A stretch of DNA of 64,000 nucleotides, from positions 124,001 through 188,000 of the forward strand of contig NZ_VWXI01000012.1 of the NCBI RefSeq assembly GCF_011752525.1, read 5' to 3'. This document shows positions 1 through 8,658 of the stretch, piece after piece (within the stretch, counting starts at the first letter, position 1; each line of letters opens with the position of its first letter). The stretch is from Pantoea sp. Cy-639 (GTDB lineage: Bacteria > Pseudomonadota > Gammaproteobacteria > Pseudomonadales > Pseudomonadaceae). Made by a program: the position numbers and the translations under genes. A model generated the notes under the pieces. That model worked only from the letters and a program-made list of their open reading frames with translations, made no database searches and was not told the DNA's origin.

Positions 1-842
1 CGCAATTCACGCTGGTCTTCGGGCTTGAGTGCCAGGTCCTTGTTGGTGTGACTGAACGACACAGCGTAAAAGCCCCACTGCGGCGCGCTGAGCACGCCCG
101 GCACGCCCATCTCGCCACGCATCGCGATATCGGCCAGACGCACGCCACGGCTGGAGGCATCGCCAGCCGCCCACGACTTGCGCGAACCGGCGTTGGGCGC
201 ATGGCGGTAGGTGCGCAAGGCCTGGCCATCGACGAAGGCATGGGACAGGGCCGACAGCAACTGCTCGCGGTTGGCGCCCATCAGTCGGGCGCAGACTGCC
301 GTGGAGGCCACCTTGACCAACAGTACATGGTCCAGACCTACCCGGTTGAACGAATTTTCCAGTGCCAGCACGCCCTGGATCTCGTGGGCCATGATCATGG
401 CATCGAGCACCTGGCGCATGCGCAGGGGCTGCTCGCCATCGGCTACCCGCTTTTGCGAAAGGTGGTCGGCGACGGCGAGGATGCCACCGAGGTTATCGGA
501 AGGATGGCCCCATTCCGCAGCCAGCCAGGTGTCGTTGTAGTCCAGCCAACGAACGATGCAACCGATGTCCCAGGCCGCCTTGACCGGGTCGAGGCGATGG
601 CTGGTCCCGGGCACGCGGGCACCATGGGGCACGAGCGTGCCCTCGACCAGCGGGCCGAGGTGCTTGGTGCATTCGGGAAAACGCAGGGCCAGCAGGCCGC
701 AGCCCAGGGTGTCCATCAGGCAGTTGCGCGCGGTATCCAGGGCTTCGACGGACTCGACGCGATAACCGAGCACATAGTCGGCGATGGCCTGCAGGACCTG
801 GTCGTAATCGGGGCGGTCGTTCAGATCCACGTTGGCGCTCAT
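1..842 (-). CDS. prpD: 2-methylcitrate dehydratase PrpD (partial, 3' end beyond left edge)
   Basis: Dehydrates 2-methylcitrate in the cytosolic methylcitric acid cycle that oxidises propionyl-CoA to pyruvate. Only the first 280 codons are in the window; the gene runs off the left edge. The ATG at 842 follows a good ribosome site (AAGGAGCTGG). The segments [10 protein letters not shown] and [10 protein letters not shown] are typical of the PrpD/MmgE family, and no stop interrupts the visible part. It is the last visible gene of the gntR-prpB-prpC-acnD-prpF-prpD operon. AcnD with PrpF performs an equivalent conversion, so PrpD is partly redundant here, as is common in Pseudomonas. Confidence 0.95.
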   Translation of the reverse strand, partial: MSANVDLNDRPDYDQVLQAIADYVLGYRVESVEALDTARNCLMDTLGCGLLALRFPECTKHLGPLVEGTLVPHGARVPGTSHRLDPVKAAWDIGCIVRWLDYNDTWLAAEWGHPSDNLGGILAVADHLSQKRVADGEQPLRMRQVLDAMIMAHEIQGVLALENSFNRVGLDHVLLVKVASTAVCARLMGANREQLLSALSHAFVDGQALRTYRHAPNAGSRKSWAAGDASSRGVRLADIAMRGEMGVPGVLSAPQWGFYAVSFSHTNKDLALKPEDQREL

Positions 843-940
843 ATCCAGCTCCTTTCTGAAAAGCTGGGGGCGCTCTACGCCCCTTTCATGATCCCATGGC
901 AGAACACGACCGCCGGCAGGCGCGGCCTTGTGTCGCGAAA

Positions 941-957
941 GGGCTGCACCGCAGCCC
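941..957. repeat. Inverted repeat between prpF and prpD
   Basis: A perfect 7-bp inverted repeat (GGGCTGC, 3-base loop, GCAGCCC) lies in the 145-bp gap between prpF and prpD. It is next to a GCGGCCTTGTGTCGCGA sequence that resembles other REP-like intergenic sequences in this window. It has no T-run, so an mRNA stem or REP remnant is more likely than a terminator. Confidence 0.5.
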
Positions 958-987
958 TGCCAACGAAAGCCAAGCCCCACTGGTGTC

Positions 988-2178
988 CTAGAAGCTATCG
1001 CCAGGCACGCGCACCCAGCCCTCCATCAGCACCCGAGCGCTACGGCTCATGATCGCCTTGGTCACGGTCCACTGCCCATCCACCTGGCGCGCCTCGGCGC
1101 CGACCCGCAAGGTGCCGGACGGATGCCCGAAACGCACGGCACTGCGCGCGCCGCCGCCAGCCGCGAGATTGACCAGCGTGCCGGGGATCGCCGCTGCCGT
1201 GCCGATGGCTACCGCTGCGGTCCCCATCATCGCGTGGTGCAGCTTGCCCATCGACAACGCACGCACCAGCAGGTCGACCTCCTCGGCCTTGACCGGCTTG
1301 CCACTGGAAGCAGTGTAGGTGGTCGGCGCCGCGACGAACGCCACTTTCGGCGTGTGCTGACGCCCGGCCGCCTGGTCGACATGCGCGATCAGCCCCATGC
1401 GCACCGCGCCATGGGCACGAATGGCCTCGAAGCGCGCCAGTGCGGCAACGTCACCGTTGATGGCGTCCTGCAACTCGGTACCGGTGTAGCCGATATCGGC
1501 GGCGTTGATGAAGATGGTCGGGATACCGGCGTTGATCAGGGTTGCCTTGAAAGTACCGACACCCGGCACCTCGAGATCGTCGACCAGGTTGCCGGTGGGG
1601 AACATCGCCCCACCGCCGCCCTCCTCGTCCGCTGCCGGGTCGAGAAACTCCAGTTGCACTTCGGCGGCCGGGAAGGTCACGCCATCGAGCTCGAAGTCCC
1701 CGGTCTCCTGGACCTCGCCCTGGGTGATCGGCACATGGGCGACGATGGTCTTGCCGATGTTGGCCTGCCAGATGCGCACGGTGGCGATGCCATCGCGCGG
1801 AACACGCGCGGCATCGACCAGGCCGCTGGCGATGGCGAACGAACCGACCGCAGCCGACAAGTTGCCGCAGTTGCCGCTCCAGTCGACGAAGGCCTTGTCG
1901 ATCGACACCTGGCCGAACAGGTAGTCGACGTCGTGATCAGGCTTGATGCTGGGTGAGAGAATCACGCTCTTGCTGGTGCTGGAGGTAGCGCCGCCCATGC
2001 CGTCGATCTGCTTGCCGTACGGGTCGGGGCTGCCGATCACCCGCAGCAACAGGGCGTCACGGGCCGGGCCGGGAATCTGGGCGCGCTCGGGCAGGTCCTG
2101 CAGGCGGAAGAACACGCCCTTGCTGGTGCCGCCGCGAATGTAGGTGGCGGGAATTCGAATTTGTGGTGCATGTGTCAT
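988..2178 (-). CDS. prpF: 2-methylaconitate cis-trans isomerase PrpF
   Basis: Isomerises the methylaconitate made by AcnD so that the methylcitrate cycle can proceed; it belongs to the diaminopimelate-epimerase-like fold. The protein is 396 residues. The N-terminal motif [11 protein letters not shown] and the segment [11 protein letters not shown] are hallmarks of the PrpF family. I chose the ATG at 2178 ([13 protein letters not shown]), because the 33 extra upstream codons translate to low-complexity sequence unlike the family. It sits 115 bp downstream of acnD and upstream of prpD. The acnD-prpF pair is the standard marker of the AcnD-type methylcitrate pathway. Confidence 0.96.
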   Translation of the reverse strand: MTHAPQIRIPATYIRGGTSKGVFFRLQDLPERAQIPGPARDALLLRVIGSPDPYGKQIDGMGGATSSTSKSVILSPSIKPDHDVDYLFGQVSIDKAFVDWSGNCGNLSAAVGSFAIASGLVDAARVPRDGIATVRIWQANIGKTIVAHVPITQGEVQETGDFELDGVTFPAAEVQLEFLDPAADEEGGGGAMFPTGNLVDDLEVPGVGTFKATLINAGIPTIFINAADIGYTGTELQDAINGDVAALARFEAIRAHGAVRMGLIAHVDQAAGRQHTPKVAFVAAPTTYTASSGKPVKAEEVDLLVRALSMGKLHHAMMGTAAVAIGTAAAIPGTLVNLAAGGGARSAVRFGHPSGTLRVGAEARQVDGQWTVTKAIMSRSARVLMEGWVRVPGDSF

Positions 2179-2233
2179 GGCGCAATCCTGATCGATCTGG
2201 GCGCGCTGGCCGCGCCAGCCCCCACAAAAATTG

Positions 2234-2285
2234 GCGCCAGCCCCGTGGGAGCTGGCGCAGCCTGCGATGGGCCGCAAAGCGGCCC
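2234..2285. repeat. Two inverted repeats between acnD and prpF
   Basis: Two perfect stems fill much of the 115-bp gap: GCGCCAGC/GCTGGCGC at 2234-2258 and GGGCCGC-AAA-GCGGCCC at 2269-2285. Neither has a T-run. They look like REP-type or mRNA-stabilising hairpins inside the operon. Confidence 0.55.
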
Positions 2286-2293
2286 CGTTTCAA

Positions 2294-4882
2294 CTAAGCG
2301 GTGCCTTCCAGGAAATCCTGGGCAAAACGCTGCAGTACACCACCGGCCTCGTAGATCGACACCTCCTCGGCGGTATCCAGGCGGCAGGTCACCGGCACCT
2401 CGACACGCTCGCCATTGCGCCGCGTGACCACCAGGGTCAGGGTCGCGCGCGGCTTGCGCTCGCCCAGCACGTCGTAGGTCTCGCTGCCGTCCAGGCCCAG
2501 GGTCTTGCGGTCGGTGCCCGGCTTGAACTCCAGCGGCAACACGCCCATGCCCACCAGGTTGGTGCGGTGGATGCGCTCGAAGCCCTCGGCAACGATCGCC
2601 TCGACCCCGGCCAGACGCACCCCCTTGGCCGCCCAGTCGCGGGACGAGCCCTGGCCATAATCGGCACCGGCGACGATGATCAACGGCTGCTTGCGCTGCA
2701 TGTAGGTCTCGATGGCCTCCCACATGCGCGTCACCCGGCCTTCCGGCTCGATGCGCGCCAGCGAACCCTGCCGTACGCTGCCATCGTCCTTGCGCACCAT
2801 CTCGTTGAACAGCTTGGGGTTGGCGAAGGTAGCGCGCTGCGCGGTGAGGTGATCGCCGCGGTGGGTGGCGTAGGAGTTGAAGTCCTCCTCCGGCAGGCCC
2901 ATCTTCGCCAGGTACTCGCCGGCGGCGCTGTCGAGCAGGATGGCGTTGGACGGCGACAGGTGGTCGGTGGTGATGTTGTCCGGCAGCACCGCCAGCGGAC
3001 GCATGCCACGCAGGGTGCGCTCGCCGGCCAGGGCGCCTTCCCAGTACGGCGGGCGCCGGATGTAGGTACTCATCGGGCGCCAGTCGTACAACGGCGCGAC
3101 CTTCGGCCCCCGATCCTCCTCGATGGCGAACATCGGGATATAGACCTGGCGGAACTGCTCCGGCTTGACCGAGGCGCGGACCACGGCGTCGATCTCCTCG
3201 TCGCTCGGCCAGATGTCCTTCAGGCGGATTTCCTTGCCGTCCACCACGCCCAGCACATCCTTCTCGATGTCGAAGCGGATGGTACCGGCGATGGCATAGG
3301 CCACCACCAGTGGCGGCGAGGCTAGGAAGGCCTGCTTGGCGTACGGGTGGATGCGCCCGTCGAAGTTGCGGTTGCCCGACAGGACAGCGGTGGCGTACAG
3401 GTCGCGCTCGATGATTTCCTGCTGGATCGCCGGGTCCAGGGCGCCGGACATGCCGTTGCAGGTGGTGCAGGCGAAGGCGACGATGCCAAAGCCCAACTGC
3501 TCCAGCTCCTGCTCCAGCCCCGCCTCCTTCAGGTACAGCTGCACGGCCTTGGAGCCCGGGGCCAGCGACGACTTGACCCAAGGCTTGCGCACCAGGCCGA
3601 GCCTGTTGGCGTTGCGCGCGATAAGGCCCGCGGCGATCACGTTGCGCGGGTTGCTGGTGTTGGTGCAACTGGTGATGGCGGCAATGATCACCGCACCGTC
3701 GGGCATCTGTCCTGGTACTTGTTCCCAGGCCCCGGCGATGCCCTTGGCCGCCAGGTCACGGGTGGCCACGCGGGCATGTGGGTTGGACGGGCCGGCCATG
3801 TTGCGCACCACGCTCGACAGGTCGAAGCTCAGGGTCCGCTCATACTCGGCCTTGGCCAGGCTGTCGGCCCAGAGACCGGCGACCTTGGCGTAGGTCTCGA
3901 CCAGTTGCACCTGCTGCTCGTCGCGGCCGGTGAGCTTGAGGTAGTCGATGGTCTGCTGGTCGATGGCGAACATCGCCGCGGTGGCGCCGTACTCCGGGGC
4001 CATGTTCGAGATGGTCGCGCGGTCGCCCAGGGTCAGCGCGCTGGCGCCGGCACCGTGGAACTCCAGGTAGGCGCCGACCACCTTCTGCTGGCGCAGGAAC
4101 TCGGTCAGGGCCAGCACCAGGTCGGTGGCGGTGATGTTCGGCGCCAGGCGGCCGCTCAGCTCGACGCCGACGATCTCCGGCAGGCGCATCCACGAGGCGC
4201 GCCCGAGCATCACGTTCTCGGCCTCCAGGCCGCCCACGCCAATGGCGATCACCCCCAGGGCATCGACGTGCGGGGTGTGGCTGTCGGTACCGACGCAGGT
4301 GTCCGGGTAGGCCACGCCGCGTTCGCTGTGGATCACCGGCGACATCTTCTCCAGGTTGATCTGGTGCATGATGCCGTTGCCCGGCTGGATCACATCGACG
4401 TTCTTGAACGCCTGCTTGGTCCAGTTGATGAAGTGGAAGCGGTCTTCGTTGCGGCGGTCCTCGATGGCGCGGTTCTTCTCGAACGCCTGCGGATCGAAGC
4501 CGCCGCACTCCACCGCCAGCGAGTGGTCGACGATCAACTGCACCGGCACCACCGGATTGACCGCGGCAGGGTCGCCCCCCTTGTCGGCGATGGCGTCGCG
4601 CAGGCCGGCGAGGTCGACCAGCGCGGTCTGGCCGAGGATGTCGTGGCACACCACGCGGGCCGGGAACCAGGGGAAGTCGAGGTCGCGCTTGCGCTCGATC
4701 AGCTGGCTCAGCGAAGCATCGAGGGTGGCGGGATCGCAGCGGCGCACCAGGTTTTCGGCCAGCACGCGAGAGGTGTACGGCAGGCCGTCATAGGCGCCAG
4801 GCTTGATCGCCTCGACCGCGGCACGGGCATCAAAGTAGTCCAGGGCGGTGCCTGGCAGGTTCTTGCGAAATGCGTTGTTCAT
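2294..4882 (-). CDS. acnD: Fe/S-dependent 2-methylcitrate dehydratase AcnD
   Basis: Aconitase-family enzyme that dehydrates 2-methylcitrate; it needs PrpF for the isomerisation step. It has about 862 residues, the full family length. The Fe-S cysteines are visible in AITSCTNTSNP and FACTTCNGMSG, and the C-terminal swivel domain contains GADYGQGSSRDWAAKGV. I give the ATG at 4882 (MNNAFRKNLPGTALDYFDAR) because it aligns with the family start. An in-frame GTG at 4903, seven codons upstream, has a better-spaced AGG and could be the real start. The gene lies between prpC and prpF in the operon. Confidence 0.96.
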   Translation of the reverse strand: MNNAFRKNLPGTALDYFDARAAVEAIKPGAYDGLPYTSRVLAENLVRRCDPATLDASLSQLIERKRDLDFPWFPARVVCHDILGQTALVDLAGLRDAIADKGGDPAAVNPVVPVQLIVDHSLAVECGGFDPQAFEKNRAIEDRRNEDRFHFINWTKQAFKNVDVIQPGNGIMHQINLEKMSPVIHSERGVAYPDTCVGTDSHTPHVDALGVIAIGVGGLEAENVMLGRASWMRLPEIVGVELSGRLAPNITATDLVLALTEFLRQQKVVGAYLEFHGAGASALTLGDRATISNMAPEYGATAAMFAIDQQTIDYLKLTGRDEQQVQLVETYAKVAGLWADSLAKAEYERTLSFDLSSVVRNMAGPSNPHARVATRDLAAKGIAGAWEQVPGQMPDGAVIIAAITSCTNTSNPRNVIAAGLIARNANRLGLVRKPWVKSSLAPGSKAVQLYLKEAGLEQELEQLGFGIVAFACTTCNGMSGALDPAIQQEIIERDLYATAVLSGNRNFDGRIHPYAKQAFLASPPLVVAYAIAGTIRFDIEKDVLGVVDGKEIRLKDIWPSDEEIDAVVRASVKPEQFRQVYIPMFAIEEDRGPKVAPLYDWRPMSTYIRRPPYWEGALAGERTLRGMRPLAVLPDNITTDHLSPSNAILLDSAAGEYLAKMGLPEEDFNSYATHRGDHLTAQRATFANPKLFNEMVRKDDGSVRQGSLARIEPEGRVTRMWEAIETYMQRKQPLIIVAGADYGQGSSRDWAAKGVRLAGVEAIVAEGFERIHRTNLVGMGVLPLEFKPGTDRKTLGLDGSETYDVLGERKPRATLTLVVTRRNGERVEVPVTCRLDTAEEVSIYEAGGVLQRFAQDFLEGTA

Positions 4883-4930
4883 ATCGTTGTCAGGCTCGGT
4901 CACGGTTTACCTGGGCAGGCATCGTTTTTA

Positions 4931-4959
4931 CGTGGGAGCGGCGGTTCGTCGCTCCCACG
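4931..4959. repeat. Inverted repeat between prpC and acnD
   Basis: Perfect 10-bp arms (CGTGGGAGCG and CGCTCCCACG) with a 9-base loop sit in the short gap between prpC and acnD. The GTGGGAGCG core is frequent in intergenic repeats of the P. putida group. There is no T-run, so I read it as a REP-like element or transcript hairpin. Confidence 0.6.
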
Positions 4960-4986
4960 CAAGACGGGTTGCCTGCCTCTATCTGA

Positions 4987-6114
4987 TCAGCGCTGCTCGA
5001 TCGGCACGAACTGGCGCTGCTCGACGCCGATGTACTCGGCGCTCGGACGGATGATGCGGTTGTTGGCGCGCTGCTCGAATACGTGCGCGGCCCAGCCGGT
5101 CAGGCGCGAGCAGACGAAGATCGGGGTGAACAGCTTGGTCGGGATGCCCATGAAGTGATACGCCGAGGCATGGTAGAAGTCGGCGTTGGGGAACAGGCGC
5201 TTCTGCTCCCACATGGTCTTGTCGATGGCCTCGGAAACCGGGTACAGCACGGTGTCGCCCACCTCGTCGGCCAACTGCTTCGACCAGCCCTTGATCACCT
5301 CGTTGCGCGGGTCGGACTCTTTGTAGATGGCATGGCCGAAGCCCATGATCTTGTCCTTGCGCTCGAGCATGCGCAGCAGCTCGGCAGTGGCCTCCTGCGG
5401 GTTCTGGAAGCGCTCGATCAGCTCCATCGCCGCCTCGTTGGCACCGCCATGCAGCGGGCCGCGCAGCGAGCCGATGGCGGCGGTGACGCAGGAGTACAGG
5501 TCGGACAGGGTCGAGGCGCAGACCCGTGCAGTGAAGGTCGAGGCGTTGAACTCGTGCTCGGCGTAGAGGATCAGCGAGACGTTCATCACCTTCACGTGCA
5601 GCGCGCTCGGCTTCTTGCCGTGCAGCAAGTGCAGGAAGTGCCCGCCGAGGGAGTCCTCGTCGCTGGTGCAGTCGATGCGCACGCCATGGTGGGTGAAGCG
5701 GTACCAGTAGCACATCACCGCCGGGAACAGCGCCAGCAGGCGATCGGTCTTGTCGCGTTGCTGCTCGAAGGTCAGCTCCGGCTCCAGGGTGCCGAGCACC
5801 GAACAGCCGGTGCGCATCACATCCATCGGGTGGGCGTCGCGCGGAATGCGCTCGAGTACTTCCTTGAGCGCCTGGGGCAGGTCGCGCAGGCCCTTGAGCT
5901 TGCGTTTGTAGTCGCTCAGTTCGGCCTTGCTCGGCAGCTCGCCGTACAGCAGCAGGTAGGCGACTTCCTCGAACTCGGCGCCGGCGGCCAGGTCGCGCAC
6001 GTCATAGCCACGGTAGGTCAGGCCCGCGCCGGCCTGGCCGACGGTGGACAGCGCAGTCTGCCCGGCCACCTGGCCACGCAGGCCCGCGCCACTGAGTACT
6101 TTTGCTTCGGCCAT
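4987..6114 (-). CDS. prpC: 2-methylcitrate synthase PrpC
   Basis: Condenses propionyl-CoA with oxaloacetate to give 2-methylcitrate, the entry step of the cycle. The protein has 375 residues, the size expected for a short citrate-synthase-family enzyme. Family segments include AGLTYRGYDVRDLA near the N-terminus, GPLHGGANEAAM and GFGHAIYKESDPRNEVIK around the active-site histidines, and a C-terminal AHVFEQRANNRIIRPSAEYIG. The ATG at 6114 has a GAAAGGAGAAAC ribosome site. It lies 113 bp downstream of prpB and upstream of acnD in the same operon. Confidence 0.97.
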   Translation of the reverse strand: MAEAKVLSGAGLRGQVAGQTALSTVGQAGAGLTYRGYDVRDLAAGAEFEEVAYLLLYGELPSKAELSDYKRKLKGLRDLPQALKEVLERIPRDAHPMDVMRTGCSVLGTLEPELTFEQQRDKTDRLLALFPAVMCYWYRFTHHGVRIDCTSDEDSLGGHFLHLLHGKKPSALHVKVMNVSLILYAEHEFNASTFTARVCASTLSDLYSCVTAAIGSLRGPLHGGANEAAMELIERFQNPQEATAELLRMLERKDKIMGFGHAIYKESDPRNEVIKGWSKQLADEVGDTVLYPVSEAIDKTMWEQKRLFPNADFYHASAYHFMGIPTKLFTPIFVCSRLTGWAAHVFEQRANNRIIRPSAEYIGVEQRQFVPIEQR

Positions 6115-6186
6115 GGTGTTTCTCCTTTCTTGAATTTGTTATCGAAGGCTTTTCTGGCTAATCCGCATGGCCTGCAACGGCCATTT

Positions 6187-6221
6187 CGCGGGACAGGCCA
6201 TGGCAGCGGACCTGTCCCGCG
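6187..6221. repeat. Inverted repeat between prpB and prpC
   Basis: Perfect 11-bp arms (CGCGGGACAGG and CCTGTCCCGCG) separated by 13 bases lie in the 113-bp gap between prpB and prpC. No T-run follows. It is the longest of the hairpins found in every gap of the prp operon. Confidence 0.6.
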
Positions 6222-6227
6222 CTAGGG

Positions 6228-7118
6228 TCATCCCTTTTTCTGCGCGAACAACGCATCGAGGCTCTGCTCGAAGGCGTGGTAGCCAATGGCATCGTAGAGT
6301 TCCATGCGGGTCTGCATGGTGTCGATCACGTTCTTCTGCGTACCGTCGCGGCGCAGCGCGGTGTAGACGTTCTCGGCGGCCTTGTTCATGGCGCGGAACG
6401 CCGACAGCGGGTAGAGCACCAGCGACACGTCGACCGAGGCCAGCTCTTCGGTGGTGTACAGCGGCGTGGCCCCGAACTCGGTGATGTTGGCCAGGATCGG
6501 CGCCTTCACCCGATCGGCGAAGGTCTTGTACATGGAAAGCTCGGTGATCGCTTCCGGGAAGATCATGTCGGCGCCGGCCTCGATGCAGGCGGCGGCGCGA
6601 TCCAGGGCAGCGTTCAGGCCCTCGACGGCCAAGGCGTCGGTACGCGCCATGATCACGAAGCTGTCGTCGGTACGGGCATCCACCGCCGCCTTGATGCGGT
6701 CGACCATCTCCTGCTGCGAGACGATCTCCTTGTTCGGCCGGTGGCCACAGCGCTTGGCGCCGACCTGGTCCTCGATATGGATGGCCGCGGCGCCGAACTT
6801 GCTCATCGACTTGACGGTGCGGGCGACGTTGAACGCCGAAGCGCCGAAACCGGTGTCGACATCCACCAGCAGCGGCAGGTCGCATACGTCGGTGATGCGG
6901 CGCACGTCGGTGAGCACGTCGTCCAGGCCGCTGATGCCCAGGTCCGGCAGGCCCAGGGAGCCGGCAGCGACACCGCCGCCAGACAGGTAGATGGCCTTGA
7001 AACCGGCGCGCTTGGCCAGCAGGGCGTGGTTGGCGTTGATGGTCCCGACCACCTGCAGCGGATGTTCGGCGGCAACCGCGTCACGGAAACGCTGGCCGGG
7101 GGTGCTCTTCACTGTCAT
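6228..7118 (-). CDS. prpB: 2-methylisocitrate lyase PrpB
   Basis: Cleaves 2-methylisocitrate to pyruvate and succinate, the last step of the methylcitrate cycle. It has 296 residues and the isocitrate-lyase/PEP-mutase barrel. Visible motifs are [16 protein letters not shown], the metal-site segment VDVDTGFG and the catalytic-loop cysteine in [11 protein letters not shown]. Its ATG at 7118 overlaps the stop of the upstream gntR gene (ATGA), so the two are translationally coupled. It is the first metabolic gene of the operon. Confidence 0.97.
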   Translation of the reverse strand: MTVKSTPGQRFRDAVAAEHPLQVVGTINANHALLAKRAGFKAIYLSGGGVAAGSLGLPDLGISGLDDVLTDVRRITDVCDLPLLVDVDTGFGASAFNVARTVKSMSKFGAAAIHIEDQVGAKRCGHRPNKEIVSQQEMVDRIKAAVDARTDDSFVIMARTDALAVEGLNAALDRAAACIEAGADMIFPEAITELSMYKTFADRVKAPILANITEFGATPLYTTEELASVDVSLVLYPLSAFRAMNKAAENVYTALRRDGTQKNVIDTMQTRMELYDAIGYHAFEQSLDALFAQKKG

Positions 7119-7831
7119 GACTCACCTCGTGGGCTATTGTTGTCGGCGTCCTGGTAGTGACGCTCGATATTGCGCTTGGATGCACCGATGTGGCGGCGCA
7201 TCAGGAGTTCAGCCAGTTCGCCGTCACGGGCCTCGATGGCATCGAGGATGCGGTGATGCTCGGCGAAGGCCTGGCGTGGCCGGTTGGGCGTGCTGGAGAA
7301 CTGGATGCGGTACATGCGCACCAGTTGGTAGAGCTCGCCACACAGCATCTTGTACAGGGTCTGGTTGCCGCTGCCCTGGATGATCCGGTAGTGGAAGTCG
7401 TAGTCGCCTTCCTGCTGGTAGTAGCCTTGCCCGGCCTGGAACGCGGCATCGCGCTCGTGGGTGTCGAGCACGTGGCGCAGCTCGTCGATGGCGGCCTGGC
7501 TCATGCGCTCGGCCGCTAGGCGGCAGGCCATGCCTTCAAGGGATTCGCGGATTTCGTACAGCTCGATCAGCTCGCCGTGGCTCAGCGACACCACCCGGGC
7601 ACCGACATGGGGCACCCGCACCAGCAGGCGCTGGCCCTCCAGCCGGTGGATCGCCTCACGCAGCGGACCGCGGCTGATGCCGTAGGTACGCGCCAGTTCC
7701 GGCTCGGAGATCTTGCTGCCGGGCGCGATCTCGCCCTTGACGATGGCGGCCTGGATGCGGCGGAAGACGTGCTCCGAGAGGGTCTCGGTCTCATCCTGCA
7801 TGATCGTCTCGGCTTGGGCGGCCTCCCGCAT
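7115..7831 (-). CDS. GntR/FadR-family regulator of the prp operon
   Basis: Predicted ligand-responsive DNA-binding regulator of propionate catabolism. About 238 residues: an N-terminal winged helix-turn-helix ([23 protein letters not shown]) and a C-terminal all-helical FCD ligand domain ([19 protein letters not shown]). I chose the ATG at 7831 because GAGGTG lies nine bases upstream; a TTG-initiated longer form to 7864 is unlikely. Its stop overlaps the prpB start. A palindrome overlapping its own ribosome site, and a perfect copy 64 bp further upstream, suggest autoregulation. The ligand, probably 2-methylcitrate, is inferred from context only. Confidence 0.92.
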   Translation of the reverse strand: MREAAQAETIMQDETETLSEHVFRRIQAAIVKGEIAPGSKISEPELARTYGISRGPLREAIHRLEGQRLLVRVPHVGARVVSLSHGELIELYEIRESLEGMACRLAAERMSQAAIDELRHVLDTHERDAAFQAGQGYYQQEGDYDFHYRIIQGSGNQTLYKMLCGELYQLVRMYRIQFSSTPNRPRQAFAEHHRILDAIEARDGELAELLMRRHIGASKRNIERHYQDADNNSPRGES

Positions 7832-7842
7832 GATTGTCGACA
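7831..7842. promoter_or_regulatory. Half-conserved copy of the GntR operator at the gntR start
   Basis: ATTGTCGACA at 7833-7842 matches ten bases of the perfect palindrome at 7906-7917 and lies between the gntR ribosome site and its start codon. Binding here would block initiation at its own gene. This is an inference from sequence identity. Confidence 0.5.
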
Positions 7843-7905
7843 CCTCAAAAATCGATGAGGCCAAAACTAGCCAACCATGGGCTCGTAGTCAAAGACAAAA
7901 AGAAT

Positions 7906-7917
7906 ATTGTCGACAAT
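7906..7917. promoter_or_regulatory. Palindromic operator candidate upstream of the prp operon
   Basis: ATTGTCGACAAT is a perfect 12-bp palindrome about 75 bp upstream of the gntR start, in an AT-rich stretch fit for a promoter. Its size and its repetition near the gene start are typical of FadR-subfamily GntR operators. Confidence 0.6.
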
Positions 7918-8116
7918 CGTCTAATAACGAACTTACCCCACGCCCCTGCGGTCTGATCGCGGGCGCGCTGGCGTCAAGACATCGGCGTGATAGAATGCCG
8001 CGCTCCTTCGGGAGCATGGATAGTGTGGTTGTCATCATTTCATGCTGTTGACAGCCCAATGAGGACGCTTGGCCAGTCGCCTTGCCCTGAACCCCGCACA
8101 GCACCGCGCCAGGATT

Positions 8117-8653
8117 ATGAGACTCATACCCGTTTCACTGCTGCTCTGCCTGATCCTGCTGCCGGCCCTTGGCCAGGCGGAGGAAAAGACCGTCTATGGC
8201 CTGAACGAATACGCCCGCCTCGGCGACCTGGACCTGGAGGTGGCGGCCAAGCTCGACACCGGGGCCAAGACCGCCTCGCTCAGCGCCCGCGACATCAAGC
8301 GCTTCAAGCGCAACGGCGAAAGCTGGGTGCGCTTCTACCTGGCCATCGACGCCGCCCACAAGCACCCCATCGAACGCCCCCTGGCGCGTGTCAGCAAGAT
8401 CAAGCGCCGCGCCGGGGACTATGACGCCGAGTCCGGCAAGGCCTACACCGCCCGCCCGGTCATCGAGCTCGAGATCTGCATGGGCCAGACCCAACGCACC
8501 ATCGAGGTCAACCTCACCGACCGCAGCGCGTTCCAGTTCCCGCTGCTGATCGGCGCCGAGGCCCTCAAGCACTTCGGTGCGCTGGTCGACCCAAGCCTTA
8601 AATACGCGGCCGGCAAACCTGCCTGCGCCACCGAAGCTCCCAAAGCAGAGTAA
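8117..8653 (+). CDS. Periplasmic retropepsin-like aspartic protease (RimK-associated family)
   Basis: A 178-residue exported protein. Residues 1-21 form a signal peptide (MRLIPVSLLLCLILLPALG), so it probably acts in the periplasm. The mature part carries an aspartic-protease-like D-T-G motif (KLDTGAKTASL, Asp about 47) and a C-terminal FPLLIGAEALKHF typical of single-domain retropepsin-like proteins often annotated as ATP-dependent zinc protease. I start at 8117, where the signal peptide begins, rather than 16 codons earlier. It is followed five bases later by the degenerate-transglutaminase gene and then the ATP-grasp gene, so the three are probably one operon. The substrate is unknown. Confidence 0.85.
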   Translation: MRLIPVSLLLCLILLPALGQAEEKTVYGLNEYARLGDLDLEVAAKLDTGAKTASLSARDIKRFKRNGESWVRFYLAIDAAHKHPIERPLARVSKIKRRAGDYDAESGKAYTARPVIELEICMGQTQRTIEVNLTDRSAFQFPLLIGAEALKHFGALVDPSLKYAAGKPACATEAPKAE

Positions 8654-8658
8654 CCCCG

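Noticed and set aside
3347..5158. 603-codon open frame on the plus strand opposite acnD and prpC
   Set aside because: It is antisense to two clear metabolic genes; the translation is low-complexity (His, Gly, Asp, Arg rich), as expected for the complement of GC-rich codons.
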